Below, one piece after another: positions 1-8,667 of a stretch of 64,000 nt of DNA (its first letter is position 1; the number at the start of each line of letters is the position of its first letter). Source of the stretch: JAICKM01 sp038228295 (GTDB taxonomy: Bacteria; Chloroflexota; Chloroflexia; QHBQ01; JAICKM01); contig JBBRPH010000009.1 in the NCBI GenBank assembly GCA_038228295.1, forward strand, positions 44,225 to 108,224, written 5' to 3'. The translations under genes and the position numbers were made by a program. The notes beneath the pieces are model-generated. The model did not search any database. It was not told where the DNA came from and saw only the letters and a program-made list of their open reading frames with translations.

Positions 1-173
1 TCGTCCAGGTAGCCGTCCTCGTCCAGACTGCGCTCCGCTGCCCGCAGTGCCTGCGCCGGATAGCTCAGGCGCGGGTCCACGGCGTGCCAACGACGGTACT
101 GGTCGGCCCGCAACGCGGCCACCGCGGCTTGGTCCGCGCGGGTATAGGGGCGGGTGGTCAAAGAGGTGCGCAG
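1..173 (-). CDS. Partial N-terminus of a possible GNAT-type acetyltransferase
   Basis: Reading leftwards from just inside the end of livF is an open frame that leaves the window. It encodes a peptide beginning near LRTSLTTRPYTRADQAAV, followed by an acidic/aromatic stretch. The RPYTRAD..AV..L pattern resembles the first strand and helix of GNAT N-acetyltransferases, but the acetyl-CoA loop lies outside the window, so the family is a guess. No ATG is available. A GAGGA motif inside the end of livF precedes a CTG at 173, and a TTG lies at 161; either could be the start. Its position suggests coupling to the end of the liv operon. Confidence 0.4.
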   Translation of the reverse strand, partial: MRTSLTTRPYTRADQAAVAALRADQYRRWHAVDPRLSYPAQALRAAERSLDEDGYLD

Positions 174-177
174 CGTT

Positions 178-891
178 TCAGTCCTCGCCCAGGTAGGCCT
201 TCCGTACTTGCTCGCTTTGCAGTAGGTTGGCTCCGGTATCTTCGAGGACGATGTGGCCGGTCTCGATCACATAGCCGCGGTGGGCGATTTGCAGCGCCAG
301 CAGGGCGTTTTGCTCGACCAGCAGGATCGTGCTGCCGCCGGCGTTGAGGTCGCGGATGATGCCGAAGATCGTTTCGACCAGGATAGGGGAGAGGCCCATC
401 GAAGGTTCGTCCAGCAACAAAACGCTCGGCTTGCTCATCAGCGCTCGGCCCATCGCCAGCATCTGCTGTTCGCCGCCGGAGAGCGTACCACCGGCTTGCG
501 CGAAGCGCTCTTTGAGGCGCGGAAACAGCACCAGCACGCGCTCCATGTCGGCGGCAATGGCCGCTTTGTCGTTGCGGGCAAACGCGCCCATCTCCAAGTT
601 TTCGCGCACCGTCATACGGCGGAAGATGCGTCGGCCTTCGGGCGAGTGGCCGATGCCCAGGCGCACCATCTGTTCCGGCGGCAGTTGGTCCACGCGCTTG
701 CCTTCCAGGCGCACCTGGCCCCGCCGGGGGCGCAGCATCCCCGAAATAGTGCGCAGCGTAGTCGTTTTGCCCGCCCCGTTGCTGCCGATCAGGGTGACGA
801 TCTCCCCTTTGTTCACCGTCAGCGACACGCCTTTCAGCGCGCGGATGTTGCCGTAGTAGCTTTCGATCTGGTCGACTTCGAGTAGGGCCAT
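178..891 (-). CDS. livF: Branched-chain amino acid ABC transporter ATPase LivF
   Basis: This is one of the cytoplasmic ATPases that power uptake of leucine, isoleucine and valine (or related substrates) through LivHM. From an upstream GTG the frame is 240 residues; the ATG three codons later (891) is preferred because AGGAG at 908-904 is only 3 nt from the GTG. Counting from the GTG, Walker A GSNGAGKT is at 39-46, the signature LSGGEQQ is near 140 and Walker B LLLDEPS near 161. The GYVIETG end is typical of LivF rather than LivG. It is the last liv gene, directly after livG. Confidence 0.93.
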   Translation of the reverse strand: MALLEVDQIESYYGNIRALKGVSLTVNKGEIVTLIGSNGAGKTTTLRTISGMLRPRRGQVRLEGKRVDQLPPEQMVRLGIGHSPEGRRIFRRMTVRENLEMGAFARNDKAAIAADMERVLVLFPRLKERFAQAGGTLSGGEQQMLAMGRALMSKPSVLLLDEPSMGLSPILVETIFGIIRDLNAGGSTILLVEQNALLALQIAHRGYVIETGHIVLEDTGANLLQSEQVRKAYLGED

Positions 892-906
892 AGGGGACAC
901 TCTCTC

Positions 907-1719
907 CTAATGGTGTGGCTGGGCGGGGCCGACGGCGGACCGCCCCAGATACGCTTCAATTACTCGTGGATCGGTTCGCACGGCGGCGGGCAAGCCTTCC
1001 GCGATCTTCACGCCGTAGTTCAGCACCGTCACGCGGTCCGATAAACGCATGACCATTCGCATATCATGTTCAATCAGCAGGATCGTCACGTTACGTTCCT
1101 GTTGTAAGCGCCGGATCAAGTCCACAATGGCAGCCGTCTCCTGCGGGTTCATGCCGGCGGTCGGTTCGTCCAGCAACAGCAGGTGCGGCTTGCTGCCGAG
1201 CGCTCGGGCGATTTCGAGCCGCCGTTGCGCGCCGAAGTCCAGGCTTTTCGCCGGCCAATCGTGCAGGGCCGTCAGCCCCGCTAGATCCAACAGTTCCTGT
1301 GCCCGCTCCACGGCGGCCGCCTCTTCGGCGATCTGCGGCGGCGCGCGGCGGATGGCGTCCCAGACGCCGCCGTGCAACTGCGAATGCTGCCCGACCAGCA
1401 CGTTTTCCAGCACCGTCATATTGGCGAACAGGCGGCTGCTTTGAAACGTGCGGGCGATGCCGCGTGCGGCTACCTGGTCCTGCGGCAGGCCGACTAGAGC
1501 CTGCCCGTTAAACCAAATGTTGCCGCTGTCCGGCGGGTACATCCCGGCCAGGATGTTGAAAAACACGGTCTTGCCGGCTCCGTTCGGCCCAATCAAGCTG
1601 ACGATAGCATGGCGCGGCACCTTCAGGTCAATGCCGTCGAGGGCTACTAACGCGCCGAATTGCTTACGGATGCCCTGTGCCTGCAACAGGAGCGGGCGAT
1701 AGGGTGCGGTTTCATCCAT
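907..1719 (-). CDS. livG: Branched-chain amino acid ABC transporter ATPase, LivG-type copy 1
   Basis: 270-residue ABC ATPase with Walker A GPNGAGKT at 44-51, Walker B LLLLDEPTAGM and the LivG C-terminal pattern RVTVLNYG.KIAEG..A.VR. The ABC signature is unusual: KSLDFGAQRRLEIARAL, with D in place of the usual S/P of L(S/P)YG.QRR. It lies 27 nt downstream of a second LivG (1747-2583), so the operon encodes two LivG-type and one LivF-type subunit. The pair may form alternative heterodimers with LivF, or one may serve a different permease; the sequence cannot decide. Confidence 0.9.
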   Translation of the reverse strand: MDETAPYRPLLLQAQGIRKQFGALVALDGIDLKVPRHAIVSLIGPNGAGKTVFFNILAGMYPPDSGNIWFNGQALVGLPQDQVAARGIARTFQSSRLFANMTVLENVLVGQHSQLHGGVWDAIRRAPPQIAEEAAAVERAQELLDLAGLTALHDWPAKSLDFGAQRRLEIARALGSKPHLLLLDEPTAGMNPQETAAIVDLIRRLQQERNVTILLIEHDMRMVMRLSDRVTVLNYGVKIAEGLPAAVRTDPRVIEAYLGRSAVGPAQPHH

Positions 1720-1746
1720 AGGGGTGTGGCCCTCCGGCAGGCCGCG

Positions 1747-2583
1747 TTAACTGACTGCGCCGCTGCCCAGATACGCCTCGATAACGCGCGGATTGGCGCG
1801 CACCTCGGCGGGGTTGCCCTCCGCGATCTTGGTGCCGTAGTCCAGCACGGTGATCCGCTCCGATAGCCCCATGACCACTTTCATGTCATGTTCGATCAAC
1901 AGGATCGCCAACTGACGCTGATCGCGGATAAGGCGGATAAAGCTGATTAGGTCGGCGGTCTCGTTCGGGTTCATGCCCGCCGTCGGCTCGTCGAGCAACA
2001 GCAGCTTGGGATCGCTTGCCAGTGCCCGCACGATCTCCAAGCGGCGCTGGTCGCCGTAGGGCAGGTTTTTTGCTGTCTCATCCATCACGCCGCTCATACC
2101 TACTTCATCGAGCAACTGCCGCGCCTTTTCCTGCGCGAGGGCTTCTTCCCGACGCACTGGGGCGGTCCGCAGCACGCTGCCGATCAGCCCGGCGCGCATC
2201 CGCGAGTGCTGGCCGACCAGCACGTTTTCCAGCGCCGTCATGTTGGCAAAGAGGCGGATGTTTTGGAAGGTGCGTGCGATGCCCAGCGACGTGATGCGCG
2301 AAGGGTCGGTGCCGGTGATCTCGCGCCCGTCAAAGGTCATGCGTCCGCTGGTCGGCTTATAGATGCCGGTGATGGTGTTGAAGAAAGTGGTCTTGCCGGC
2401 CCCATTCGGCCCGATCAAGCTGACAATTGTGCCCTGCGGAATCGTGAAATCCACGCTGTTGACCGCGACCAGCCCGCCGAAACGCATGGTAATCCCTTCG
2501 GCCACCAGCAGGGCCGGTCGGTCGGCTAGGGCGGTAGCGCCGGCAGTCGTGCTTGGGCCGGGGGAGGCGGATGGGCTGCTCAC
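1747..2583 (-). CDS. livG: Branched-chain amino acid ABC transporter ATPase, LivG-type copy 2
   Basis: 278-residue LivG with a Ser/Ala/Pro-rich N-terminal tail of about 22 residues, Walker A GPNGAGKT at 58-65, signature LPYGDQRRLEIVRAL and Walker B LLLLDEPTAGMNP. The signature is canonical for LivG, so this copy looks like the ancestral-type subunit and the downstream copy the diverged duplicate. The start ATG overlaps the livM stop in an ATGA arrangement, implying translational coupling. Confidence 0.93.
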   Translation of the reverse strand: MSSPSASPGPSTTAGATALADRPALLVAEGITMRFGGLVAVNSVDFTIPQGTIVSLIGPNGAGKTTFFNTITGIYKPTSGRMTFDGREITGTDPSRITSLGIARTFQNIRLFANMTALENVLVGQHSRMRAGLIGSVLRTAPVRREEALAQEKARQLLDEVGMSGVMDETAKNLPYGDQRRLEIVRALASDPKLLLLDEPTAGMNPNETADLISFIRLIRDQRQLAILLIEHDMKVVMGLSERITVLDYGTKIAEGNPAEVRANPRVIEAYLGSGAVS

Positions 2584-3791
2584 TGGCTGCCTCCTTTGGT
2601 GTTCGGGTCGGCTTGACCGGCTTCGCGGGTGTCATACGGCTCCTGGCGCTCGGCTTCGCTGATCGCCGCCGTCTCCGGGTGCAGTTCGGCGCGCCGGCGA
2701 TTGCTCGGCAATAGCCCTTCCGGTCGGAACAGCATGAACAGCACGAGGGTGATACCGTAGATAAAGAAGAGGTTAGTTCGCAGATCCAGCGTCGTCAGAA
2801 AATCGAAGTGGGTACTACGGCCCAGGTCGTTGATCCAGTTGTTGATTTGAATCAGGAACACCGTTTGCAGCAGGTAAATGAGTATCGCGCCCAGCATTGC
2901 GCCCCACAGGTTGCCCATCCCGCCCAGGATAACCATACACAGGATCAACACCGACTGGCTGAAGTTGAACTGGTTGGGGTCGGCAAAGCCCAGGTGGGCC
3001 GCATAGAAAGTGCCCGCGAACCCTGCAAAGCCCGCCCCCAGCCCGAAGGCCAGCAACTTGGTGAGCGTGGTGTTGATGCCCATGCTGGCGGCGGCGAGTT
3101 CGTCTTCGCGGATCGCCATCCAGGCCCGCCCTAGCCGCGAGTCGCGCAAGCGGTTGATGACAAAGACGACGAAGCCGGCCAGCACTAGCACCAGATAGTA
3201 GAAGCTGATGTTGTTATTGACTGCGAAACTGCCGATCAGCGGCTGATCCACCCCTGCGATGCCGTTCGCCCCGCCGGTGAGGTTATCCAAATTGACGAGG
3301 AAGGTGGGTACGATCTCACCGAACCCCAGCGTCACAATCGCCAGATAGTCACCGCGTAAGCGCAAGGTGGGCGCGCCGAACGCCACGCCGAACCCGGCCG
3401 TGATCAGTGCCGATAGGATCAGCATGATCCAGAAGGGGATGTGGATGCCGTGAAAACTGGACGCGAGGATGGCATAGCTGTAGGTGCCGATAGCGAAGAA
3501 GGCGGCATAGCCGAGGTCAAGTAAGCCTGCATAGCCGACCACGATGTTGAGGCCCAACGCCAGCAGCACAAAGGCGCCCGCGTCGGCGGCGGCGTTAATG
3601 TTAGCCTGCCCATAAAAGGCACGGCCGGGGAGTTCCAGAATGTGATTAACGGCCAACAATTCGGGGGCCGGCACGAGGAGGAGCAACACGCCCAGTACAA
3701 AGGCGGTAATCAGGGAGCGGCGGCTGGCCGGTCGCGCCTGGGGAAACAGGCTGCCGCTGAATGGTGCTTTGGGCCGCATGGTCTGTTGCAT
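2580..3791 (-). CDS. livM: Branched-chain amino acid ABC transporter permease LivM
   Basis: 403-residue integral membrane permease that pairs with LivH. It shows the LivM core: NIVVGYAGLLDLGYAAFFA near the first third, then GDYLAIVTLGFGEI, and the ATPase-contact stretch RAWMAIREDELAAASMGIN. It ends with a long hydrophilic tail rich in Glu and Arg (after LFRPEGLLPS). The ATG lies 1 nt after the livH stop, with GAGAAGG inside the end of livH as ribosome-binding site. The tail overlaps the livG copy 2 start by 4 nt. Confidence 0.95.
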   Translation of the reverse strand: MQQTMRPKAPFSGSLFPQARPASRRSLITAFVLGVLLLLVPAPELLAVNHILELPGRAFYGQANINAAADAGAFVLLALGLNIVVGYAGLLDLGYAAFFAIGTYSYAILASSFHGIHIPFWIMLILSALITAGFGVAFGAPTLRLRGDYLAIVTLGFGEIVPTFLVNLDNLTGGANGIAGVDQPLIGSFAVNNNISFYYLVLVLAGFVVFVINRLRDSRLGRAWMAIREDELAAASMGINTTLTKLLAFGLGAGFAGFAGTFYAAHLGFADPNQFNFSQSVLILCMVILGGMGNLWGAMLGAILIYLLQTVFLIQINNWINDLGRSTHFDFLTTLDLRTNLFFIYGITLVLFMLFRPEGLLPSNRRRAELHPETAAISEAERQEPYDTREAGQADPNTKGGSQ

Positions 3792-3792
3792 A

Positions 3793-4737
3793 TCACACCT
3801 TCTCCGTGACGTGCTGCCCCAATAGCCCCGACGGGCGGAAGACCAGGATGCCGATCAGCACAAAGAAGACCACCGCCTGCGTCCAGCGAGTTTCCAAGAA
3901 GGTGTCACTGTAGGCTTCAACCAGGCCGATGATGAAGCCGCCCAACACCGCGCCGGGGATGTTGCCGATGCCGCCCAAGACGGCGGCGGTGAAGGCGCGC
4001 AGTCCGGTCTGGAAGCCGACGTTAAACTGCACGATCTGGATCGACATCCCATACAGGATCGCGCCGGCTCCGGCCAGCGCGCCGCCGATGAAAAAGGTGA
4101 GCGCAATCGTATTGTTGGCGTTGATGCCCATCAGTTGGGCCGTCTCGCGATCCATCGCCGTGGCACGCATCGCTTTGCCCAGCTTGGTACGCTGCACAAA
4201 GAGGGTCAGCAACACCATCAGGGTGATGCTGACGATCAGCAGGACGATGGCAATGGGCCGGATGATGACCAGGCCCCCGCCGACTGTGAAGCGCAGGGAT
4301 TCGCCGGGAATGATGGGCGGGAAGGAGATTTGATTCGGTCCGCGCCAGTCGAGGCCGACGTTTTGCAGAATGTAGGACACGCCGATAGCCGAGATCAGCG
4401 AGGCGAGTTTGGGCGCGTTCCACAACGGTCTATAGGCCACCCGCTCGATCACCACGCCGAGGGTTCCGGTGAGCAACATCGTCACTAGGAAAGCGACTAG
4501 CAGTACGCCGATCACGCCTAACGGGTTGTTGAGTTCCGGGACTTTGTTGTTGATGCCGAAGAGCCCGACGACACTGATCGCGATGAAGCTGCCCAGCATG
4601 AAAATATCGCCGTGGGCGAAGTTGATCAATTCGATGATGCCGTAGACCATCGTGTAGCCGAGGGCGATTAGGGCGTAGATGGACCCTTTGGAGATCCCAT
4701 TCACCAGTTGCTGTAGTAACAAGGCGACGGTGATCAA
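3793..4737 (-). CDS. livH: Branched-chain amino acid ABC transporter permease LivH
   Basis: Membrane permease with the LivH landmarks LVNGISKGSIYALIALGYT at the start, the ATPase-contact stretch GKAMRATAMDRETAQLMGIN, and AAVLGGIGNIPGAVLGG. The longest frame begins with a GTG at 4782, but those first 15 residues are basic and unlike the family. A TTG at 4737 lies about 8 nt after AGGAGAGGAG and gives the usual LivH N-terminus, so 314 residues is preferred. It follows livK after a 134-nt gap that holds a strong hairpin. Confidence 0.93.
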   Translation of the reverse strand: MITVALLLQQLVNGISKGSIYALIALGYTMVYGIIELINFAHGDIFMLGSFIAISVVGLFGINNKVPELNNPLGVIGVLLVAFLVTMLLTGTLGVVIERVAYRPLWNAPKLASLISAIGVSYILQNVGLDWRGPNQISFPPIIPGESLRFTVGGGLVIIRPIAIVLLIVSITLMVLLTLFVQRTKLGKAMRATAMDRETAQLMGINANNTIALTFFIGGALAGAGAILYGMSIQIVQFNVGFQTGLRAFTAAVLGGIGNIPGAVLGGFIIGLVEAYSDTFLETRWTQAVVFFVLIGILVFRPSGLLGQHVTEKV

Positions 4738-4822
4738 ACTTCGCGCTCCTCTCCTGATGCGTGCCGGCGAGGGTTGAGCCACCGGGCGCGCCCACAGTCG
4801 GTGCCGCCCGGCGGGTGGTAAG

Positions 4823-4848
4823 AGGGCGGCTCCAGGTGGAGCCGCCCT
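4823..4848 (-). terminator. Strong hairpin between livK and livH (attenuator / mRNA stabiliser)
   Basis: AGGGCGGCTCCA and its exact reverse complement flank two bases, a near-perfect GC-rich stem, 24 nt downstream of the livK stop. There is no U-run. In binding-protein operons such stems usually let the binding protein be made in excess over the permeases by partial termination or by protecting the 3' end of its mRNA. That role here is inferred from position. Confidence 0.7.
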
Positions 4849-4871
4849 GCCTGTTCAGCCGGTGTAGGGGC

Positions 4872-6260
4872 TTACTTGGTCTCGAACTTCTGCTGATCGA
4901 TGTAGGTCCACGCGCCGCCTTTGACCTCGTAGATCGAGATCCAGCGGTTGGTGGTGTCGCCGTTGGCATCAAAGCCGGTGGTGCCGATGGGGCCTTTGTG
5001 CGCGGTGGTGGCGGCGATAGCGGCGCGCACCGCCTCGCGGTCCTTTTTGCCGGCGGTCTTCATGGCGTCAATGATGATGCTGGCGGCTTCGTAGCCGTTG
5101 GCGCTATACGCTTGCGGCGCGCCTTGCCATTTGTCGCCCTTGTTGGCGGCGGTGTAAGCATCCACGAAGGACTTGGCTTCGGGCAGCAGGTTTGCATTGA
5201 CGGCGGCCACGGTGCCGAAGTCGCCTTCACCGGCTGCGCCGGTCGCATCGGTATAGCCGCTCTCGACGATACCATCGCCGCCCATCAGCGGGACGTTAAG
5301 GCCGGCGGCTTTCATCGCCTTGCGGGCGGCGGGGATGCCGTTGGACTGGGTGCCGCCGTAGTAGACGACATCGGGGCCGGCCGAGGCGACGGTGCTCATG
5401 ATCGAGCTAAAGTCGGCGGTACCCTTCGGCACGCTCTGATGCGCCAGCACCGTGCCGCCTTTGGCTTTAAACTCTTTTTCAAACTCGGCGGAGATACCTT
5501 TGCCGTAGACTTCGCTATCGTCGAGGATATAGGCTTTCTTTTTGCCCAGCTTATCGTAGGCATAATCCGCGCCGACCGGCCCCTGGATGTTGTCGGTGGT
5601 GCAGACGCGGAAGTAGGTGATCTTGCCGCTGGGGCGCAGGGCGGCCAGGTTGGGATTGAACGCCGCCAGGGTGAGGTCGGTGGCGGTGTTCGACGGGCTG
5701 ATGCTCGCCAAGCCGGCGGTGTTCAGCTTGGGCATCATGGCGCGGGCCACGTTGCTGTTGAACGGACCGACCATCGCCATCACGTCGGCATCGGCGACAA
5801 AGGCATCGGCATTCTTGGAGCCTTGCCCCGGATCGTGACCGGTGCCGCCCGACGGCACATCGTCGAGGAAGTACATCTGAACCTGGTAGGATTTGCCGTC
5901 TAGGGTTACGCCGCCGGCCGCATTGACCTGATCAATGGCGAGTTGGACACCGGCGCGGGTGGGGATGCCGTTCGCGCCTTCGGCCCCGCCGACCGGCAGG
6001 TCTACCGCGATTTTGACCGTGCCGCCGCTTGCGCCGCCGCCGGCGGGAGTCGTCATAGCGCCACCGGTGGTGGCGGTCATGCCGGCCATGGCTGCCGTAG
6101 CGGTCGGGCTACTCCCGCCCATAACGGCGGTTGCCACTTCGGTGCTAGCGGCGGGAATCGCCGTATTGGCTGCGCTACTGCCGGTATCACAGGCGCTCAG
6201 GAGCATACTGGTGGTCACGCCCAGTGACACCAACAGCCCAGTCGTGCGAGATTTGTTCAT
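4872..6260 (-). CDS. livK: Branched-chain amino acid ABC transporter substrate-binding lipoprotein LivK
   Basis: Extracytoplasmic receptor of the liv transporter, 462 residues from the ATG at 6260, which follows AGGAGGAGAG. An upstream in-frame ATG at 6296 has no such site. The signal peptide ends in lipobox LLSAC, so the protein is lipid-anchored. A Ser/Thr/Ala/Gly linker of about 55 residues precedes the type I periplasmic-binding fold (TVKIAVDLPVGGAEG; AGVQLAIDQVNAAGG; VMAMVGPFNSNVA; VVYYGGTQSNG). It is the first gene of the operon, directly behind a consensus promoter. Confidence 0.93.
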   Translation of the reverse strand: MNKSRTTGLLVSLGVTTSMLLSACDTGSSAANTAIPAASTEVATAVMGGSSPTATAAMAGMTATTGGAMTTPAGGGASGGTVKIAVDLPVGGAEGANGIPTRAGVQLAIDQVNAAGGVTLDGKSYQVQMYFLDDVPSGGTGHDPGQGSKNADAFVADADVMAMVGPFNSNVARAMMPKLNTAGLASISPSNTATDLTLAAFNPNLAALRPSGKITYFRVCTTDNIQGPVGADYAYDKLGKKKAYILDDSEVYGKGISAEFEKEFKAKGGTVLAHQSVPKGTADFSSIMSTVASAGPDVVYYGGTQSNGIPAARKAMKAAGLNVPLMGGDGIVESGYTDATGAAGEGDFGTVAAVNANLLPEAKSFVDAYTAANKGDKWQGAPQAYSANGYEAASIIIDAMKTAGKKDREAVRAAIAATTAHKGPIGTTGFDANGDTTNRWISIYEVKGGAWTYIDQQKFETK

Positions 6261-6295
6261 TGGAAACTCTCCTCCTCTAACTATATAGATGCCCA

Positions 6296-6337
6296 CAAGC
6301 TACAGCGGGGCGGTCCAACCGCTCCAGCGACAGCTTG
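6296..6337 (-). promoter_or_regulatory. 5'-end stem-loop of the liv mRNA leader
   Basis: The predicted transcription start (about 6336) falls at one end of an inverted repeat: CAAGCT at 6337-6332 pairs with AGCTTG at 6301-6296, and an inner GCGGT/ACCGC hairpin sits in the loop. A stem at the extreme 5' end typically protects mRNA; a regulatory role is possible but unproven. Confidence 0.45.
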
Positions 6338-6342
6338 CAGGC

Positions 6343-6371
6343 ATTATAGAAGGGATAGGGTTGCTTGTCAA
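6343..6371 (-). promoter_or_regulatory. Sigma70-type promoter of the liv operon
   Basis: On the minus strand, TTGACA (6371-6366), a 17-bp spacer and TATAAT (6348-6343): both hexamers and the spacing are perfect consensus. It faces livK with a leader of about 75 nt. Confidence 0.9.
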
Positions 6372-6451
6372 GAACGCCGGCGGCTAGATCCATCAGCCGC
6401 CGCGCCGGCGAGAGGGATACCGGCTGCCCTACAAGACCGTGCAGATTATGG

Positions 6452-6457
6452 TATAAT
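6452..6457 (+). promoter_or_regulatory. -10 box for the EF-P modification operon
   Basis: TATAAT overlaps the first ATG (6456) of the longest aminomutase frame, which argues that translation starts downstream at 6507. The -35 region is weak (CCTACA 18 bp upstream). Confidence 0.6.
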
Positions 6458-6506
6458 GGCTAGTGGCAAAAAACCAGATACGCCCCAACACGCAGGACTT
6501 GACCCC

Positions 6507-7571
6507 ATGTCCCTGACCTGGCAAGCCGAATTACAGGACAGCATCCGCACTGCGGCCGGGCTGCGCCGCGCTGTGCCCGGTGTGGCGGCGCCCGACCTGG
6601 AAACGGTGCTGGCTGAGTATAAGATGGCAATCCCGCCCTATTACCTGGGCCTGATTGACTGGGCCGACCCCGACGACCCCATCCGCCGGCAGGCGCTGGC
6701 CGCGCCGGGCGAACTGGTGACGCTGCCCGAAGAGCGCCACGACCCCATTGGTGACGCACGCTGGTCGCCGGTGCCCCGGCTGACCCATCGCTATCCCGAC
6801 CGCGTGCTGATCTACCCAACCTATCTCTGCTCGATGTATTGCCGTTTCTGCTTCCGCAAAGAGCGGCTGAACGAGGCTGAGGCGGGCTGGGCGGCCGATA
6901 ATTTGGACCCCGCGCTGGCCTATATCGCCGCACACCCGGCGGTGCGCGAAGTGATCCTGACCGGCGGCGATCCGCTGACGCTGGGCGACGATAAGCTGGC
7001 CGACCTGCTGGCGCGCTTGGCGGCAATCCCGCATATCGAAGGCATCCGCATCCACACCCGTGTGCCGGTGACCCTGCCAATGCGCGTCACGCCCGATCTA
7101 TGCGCCGCGCTTGACACGCCCAAAATGCTCTGGATCGTCACCCACTTTAACCACCCGCGCGAATTGACCGCGCAGGCCGTCGCCGCCTGTCGTGCCCTGC
7201 ACCGCGCCGGAGCACATCTGCTCAATCAGAATGTGCTGCTCAAAGGGGTCAACGACAACGCTGCCACGCTGGCGGAACTCTATCGCGGGTTGGTCTATCG
7301 GGCGGGTGTAAAGCCCTACTACTTGCACCATTGTGACATGACGCTGGGCGTGGGCCGCTTCCGCACGACAATTGCGGCGGGCCAGGCAATTATGCGCCAA
7401 TTGCGCGGTCACATTTCCGGTCTCTGCCTACCGACCTATGTGCTGGACTTGCCCGGTGGGGCGGGCAAGGTACCGCTCGGCCCGGAGTATATCCGCTCCC
7501 ATGCCGGCCGGGACTATCGTATCGAGTCGTACACCGGCGAGGTCCACGCCTACCGGGACACCGGCCTGTGA
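6507..7571 (+). CDS. epmB: EpmB-like lysine 2,3-aminomutase (radical SAM)
   Basis: Radical-SAM, PLP-dependent aminomutase of the KamA/EpmB family, which converts (S)-alpha-lysine to a beta-lysine. The cluster-binding CxxxCxxC is C108SMYCRFC115. LTGGDPL, KPYYLHHCDM and VLDLPGGAGK carry the expected substrate and PLP contacts, including the two Asp residues that bind lysine in KamA. From the ATG at 6507 it is 354 residues, close to E. coli EpmB and shorter than clostridial KamA. Adjacency to epmA and efp, with a 4-nt overlap to epmA, marks it as the beta-lysine supplier for EF-P. Confidence 0.9.
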   Translation: MSLTWQAELQDSIRTAAGLRRAVPGVAAPDLETVLAEYKMAIPPYYLGLIDWADPDDPIRRQALAAPGELVTLPEERHDPIGDARWSPVPRLTHRYPDRVLIYPTYLCSMYCRFCFRKERLNEAEAGWAADNLDPALAYIAAHPAVREVILTGGDPLTLGDDKLADLLARLAAIPHIEGIRIHTRVPVTLPMRVTPDLCAALDTPKMLWIVTHFNHPRELTAQAVAACRALHRAGAHLLNQNVLLKGVNDNAATLAELYRGLVYRAGVKPYYLHHCDMTLGVGRFRTTIAAGQAIMRQLRGHISGLCLPTYVLDLPGGAGKVPLGPEYIRSHAGRDYRIESYTGEVHAYRDTGL

Positions 7572-8629
7572 GCCGTCGCCCCACTTGGCAACGCATCCAC
7601 GACGATCCGGCGCTGCTCCCGCGTTACCTGATGCGCGAACGGGTGATCCGCGCGATCCGCGCGTTTTTCTACGCGCAAGACTTCCACGAGGTCGAAACGC
7701 CGCTGCTGGTGCCGGTGCCGAGCATGGAACCGTACCTGGAAGTGTTTGAGACTGAACTGGAAGACGCTTTCGGCGGGCGGCAGCGGGCGTTTTTGACCAA
7801 TTCGCCGGAATATGCGATGAAGCGGCTGCTGGTGGCCGGGCTGCCGCGCCTGTTCCAGGTATGCAAAGCATTTCGCAACCGCGAAGACACCGGGCGTAAG
7901 CGTAACCCGGAGTTTACTATGCTGGAGTGGTATCGGGCCGAGGCCGATTACACGGCGATTATGGCCGACTGCGAGGCGTTGCTGGCCTATCTGTTTACGG
8001 CCACCGGGCGGCAGCCGACCGCCGATGGGCGCTTCTTGCTAACGTATCAGGGCACAGAAGTTGATCTAACGCCGCCGTGGGAACGGCTCACGGTGCAGGC
8101 GGCGTTTTTGCGCTATACCGGGCTGGACATCGAGACCGTGCAGGATCTGCCCGCGCTGGAAGCGGCGATGGCGGCGCGCGGTTACACCGTCGGCGGCTCG
8201 CCGTGGGATGAGTTGCTGGGCCAACTGTTCGCCAATGAGGTGGAGCCGCACCTGGGCCTAGATCGCCCGACCATTCTCTATGATTACCCGCTGCCGATGG
8301 CCGGTCTGGCCCGCCGCGCCGGCGATCCCCGCTATGCCGAGCGGTTCGAGTTCTATATCGCGGGCCTGGAATTGGGCAACGCTTTTTCGGAACTGGCCGA
8401 TCCCGTCGAGCAAGCTGCCCGCCTAGCCGCTGATCAGGCCGAGCGGGCGCGCTTGGGCCGTAAAGCCTATGTCGTGGACCCTGATTTCCTTGCCGCCTTG
8501 CGTGTAGGGATGCCTCCGGCGGGTGGTATCGCGGTCGGTGTAGATCGCCTGATCATGTTATTTGCCGACGCGGCCTCGATCCACGATACACTTTGGATGC
8601 CCGGCCACGAACTGTTTGGGATCTGGTAG
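7568..8629 (+). CDS. epmA: EF-P lysine ligase EpmA (GenX/PoxA)
   Basis: 353-residue class II lysyl-tRNA-synthetase paralogue without the N-terminal OB anticodon-binding domain, as in EpmA. It activates (beta-)lysine as adenylate and transfers it to a lysine of EF-P. Motif 2 is seen in FQVCKAFRNRE followed by RNPEFTMLEWY, and motif 3 in GGIAVGVDRLIML; IAGLELGNAFSEL matches lysine-site sequence of class II LysRS. The GTG start at 7568 overlaps the epmB stop (GTGA), so the two are coupled. Confidence 0.93.
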   Translation: MSRRPTWQRIHDDPALLPRYLMRERVIRAIRAFFYAQDFHEVETPLLVPVPSMEPYLEVFETELEDAFGGRQRAFLTNSPEYAMKRLLVAGLPRLFQVCKAFRNREDTGRKRNPEFTMLEWYRAEADYTAIMADCEALLAYLFTATGRQPTADGRFLLTYQGTEVDLTPPWERLTVQAAFLRYTGLDIETVQDLPALEAAMAARGYTVGGSPWDELLGQLFANEVEPHLGLDRPTILYDYPLPMAGLARRAGDPRYAERFEFYIAGLELGNAFSELADPVEQAARLAADQAERARLGRKAYVVDPDFLAALRVGMPPAGGIAVGVDRLIMLFADAASIHDTLWMPGHELFGIW

Positions 8630-8640
8630 GCAATGGGCTG

Positions 8641-8654
8641 TACGCATTACGCAT
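8641..8654. repeat. Heptamer pair TACGCAT x2
   Basis: Two perfect 7-bp units immediately before the efp ribosome-binding site. This is a minimal member of the heptamer-period repeats found throughout the window. Confidence 0.5.
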
Positions 8655-8667
8655 AAGGAGAAAGTGA

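Noticed and set aside
253..885. Long open frame opposite livF
   Set aside because: Composition mirrors the codons of livF on the other strand; no ribosome-binding site and no family motif.
4761..5903. 380-residue open frame opposite livK
   Set aside because: Gly/Ala/Asp/His-rich antisense reading of a GC-rich gene; livK is convincing by lipobox and domain.
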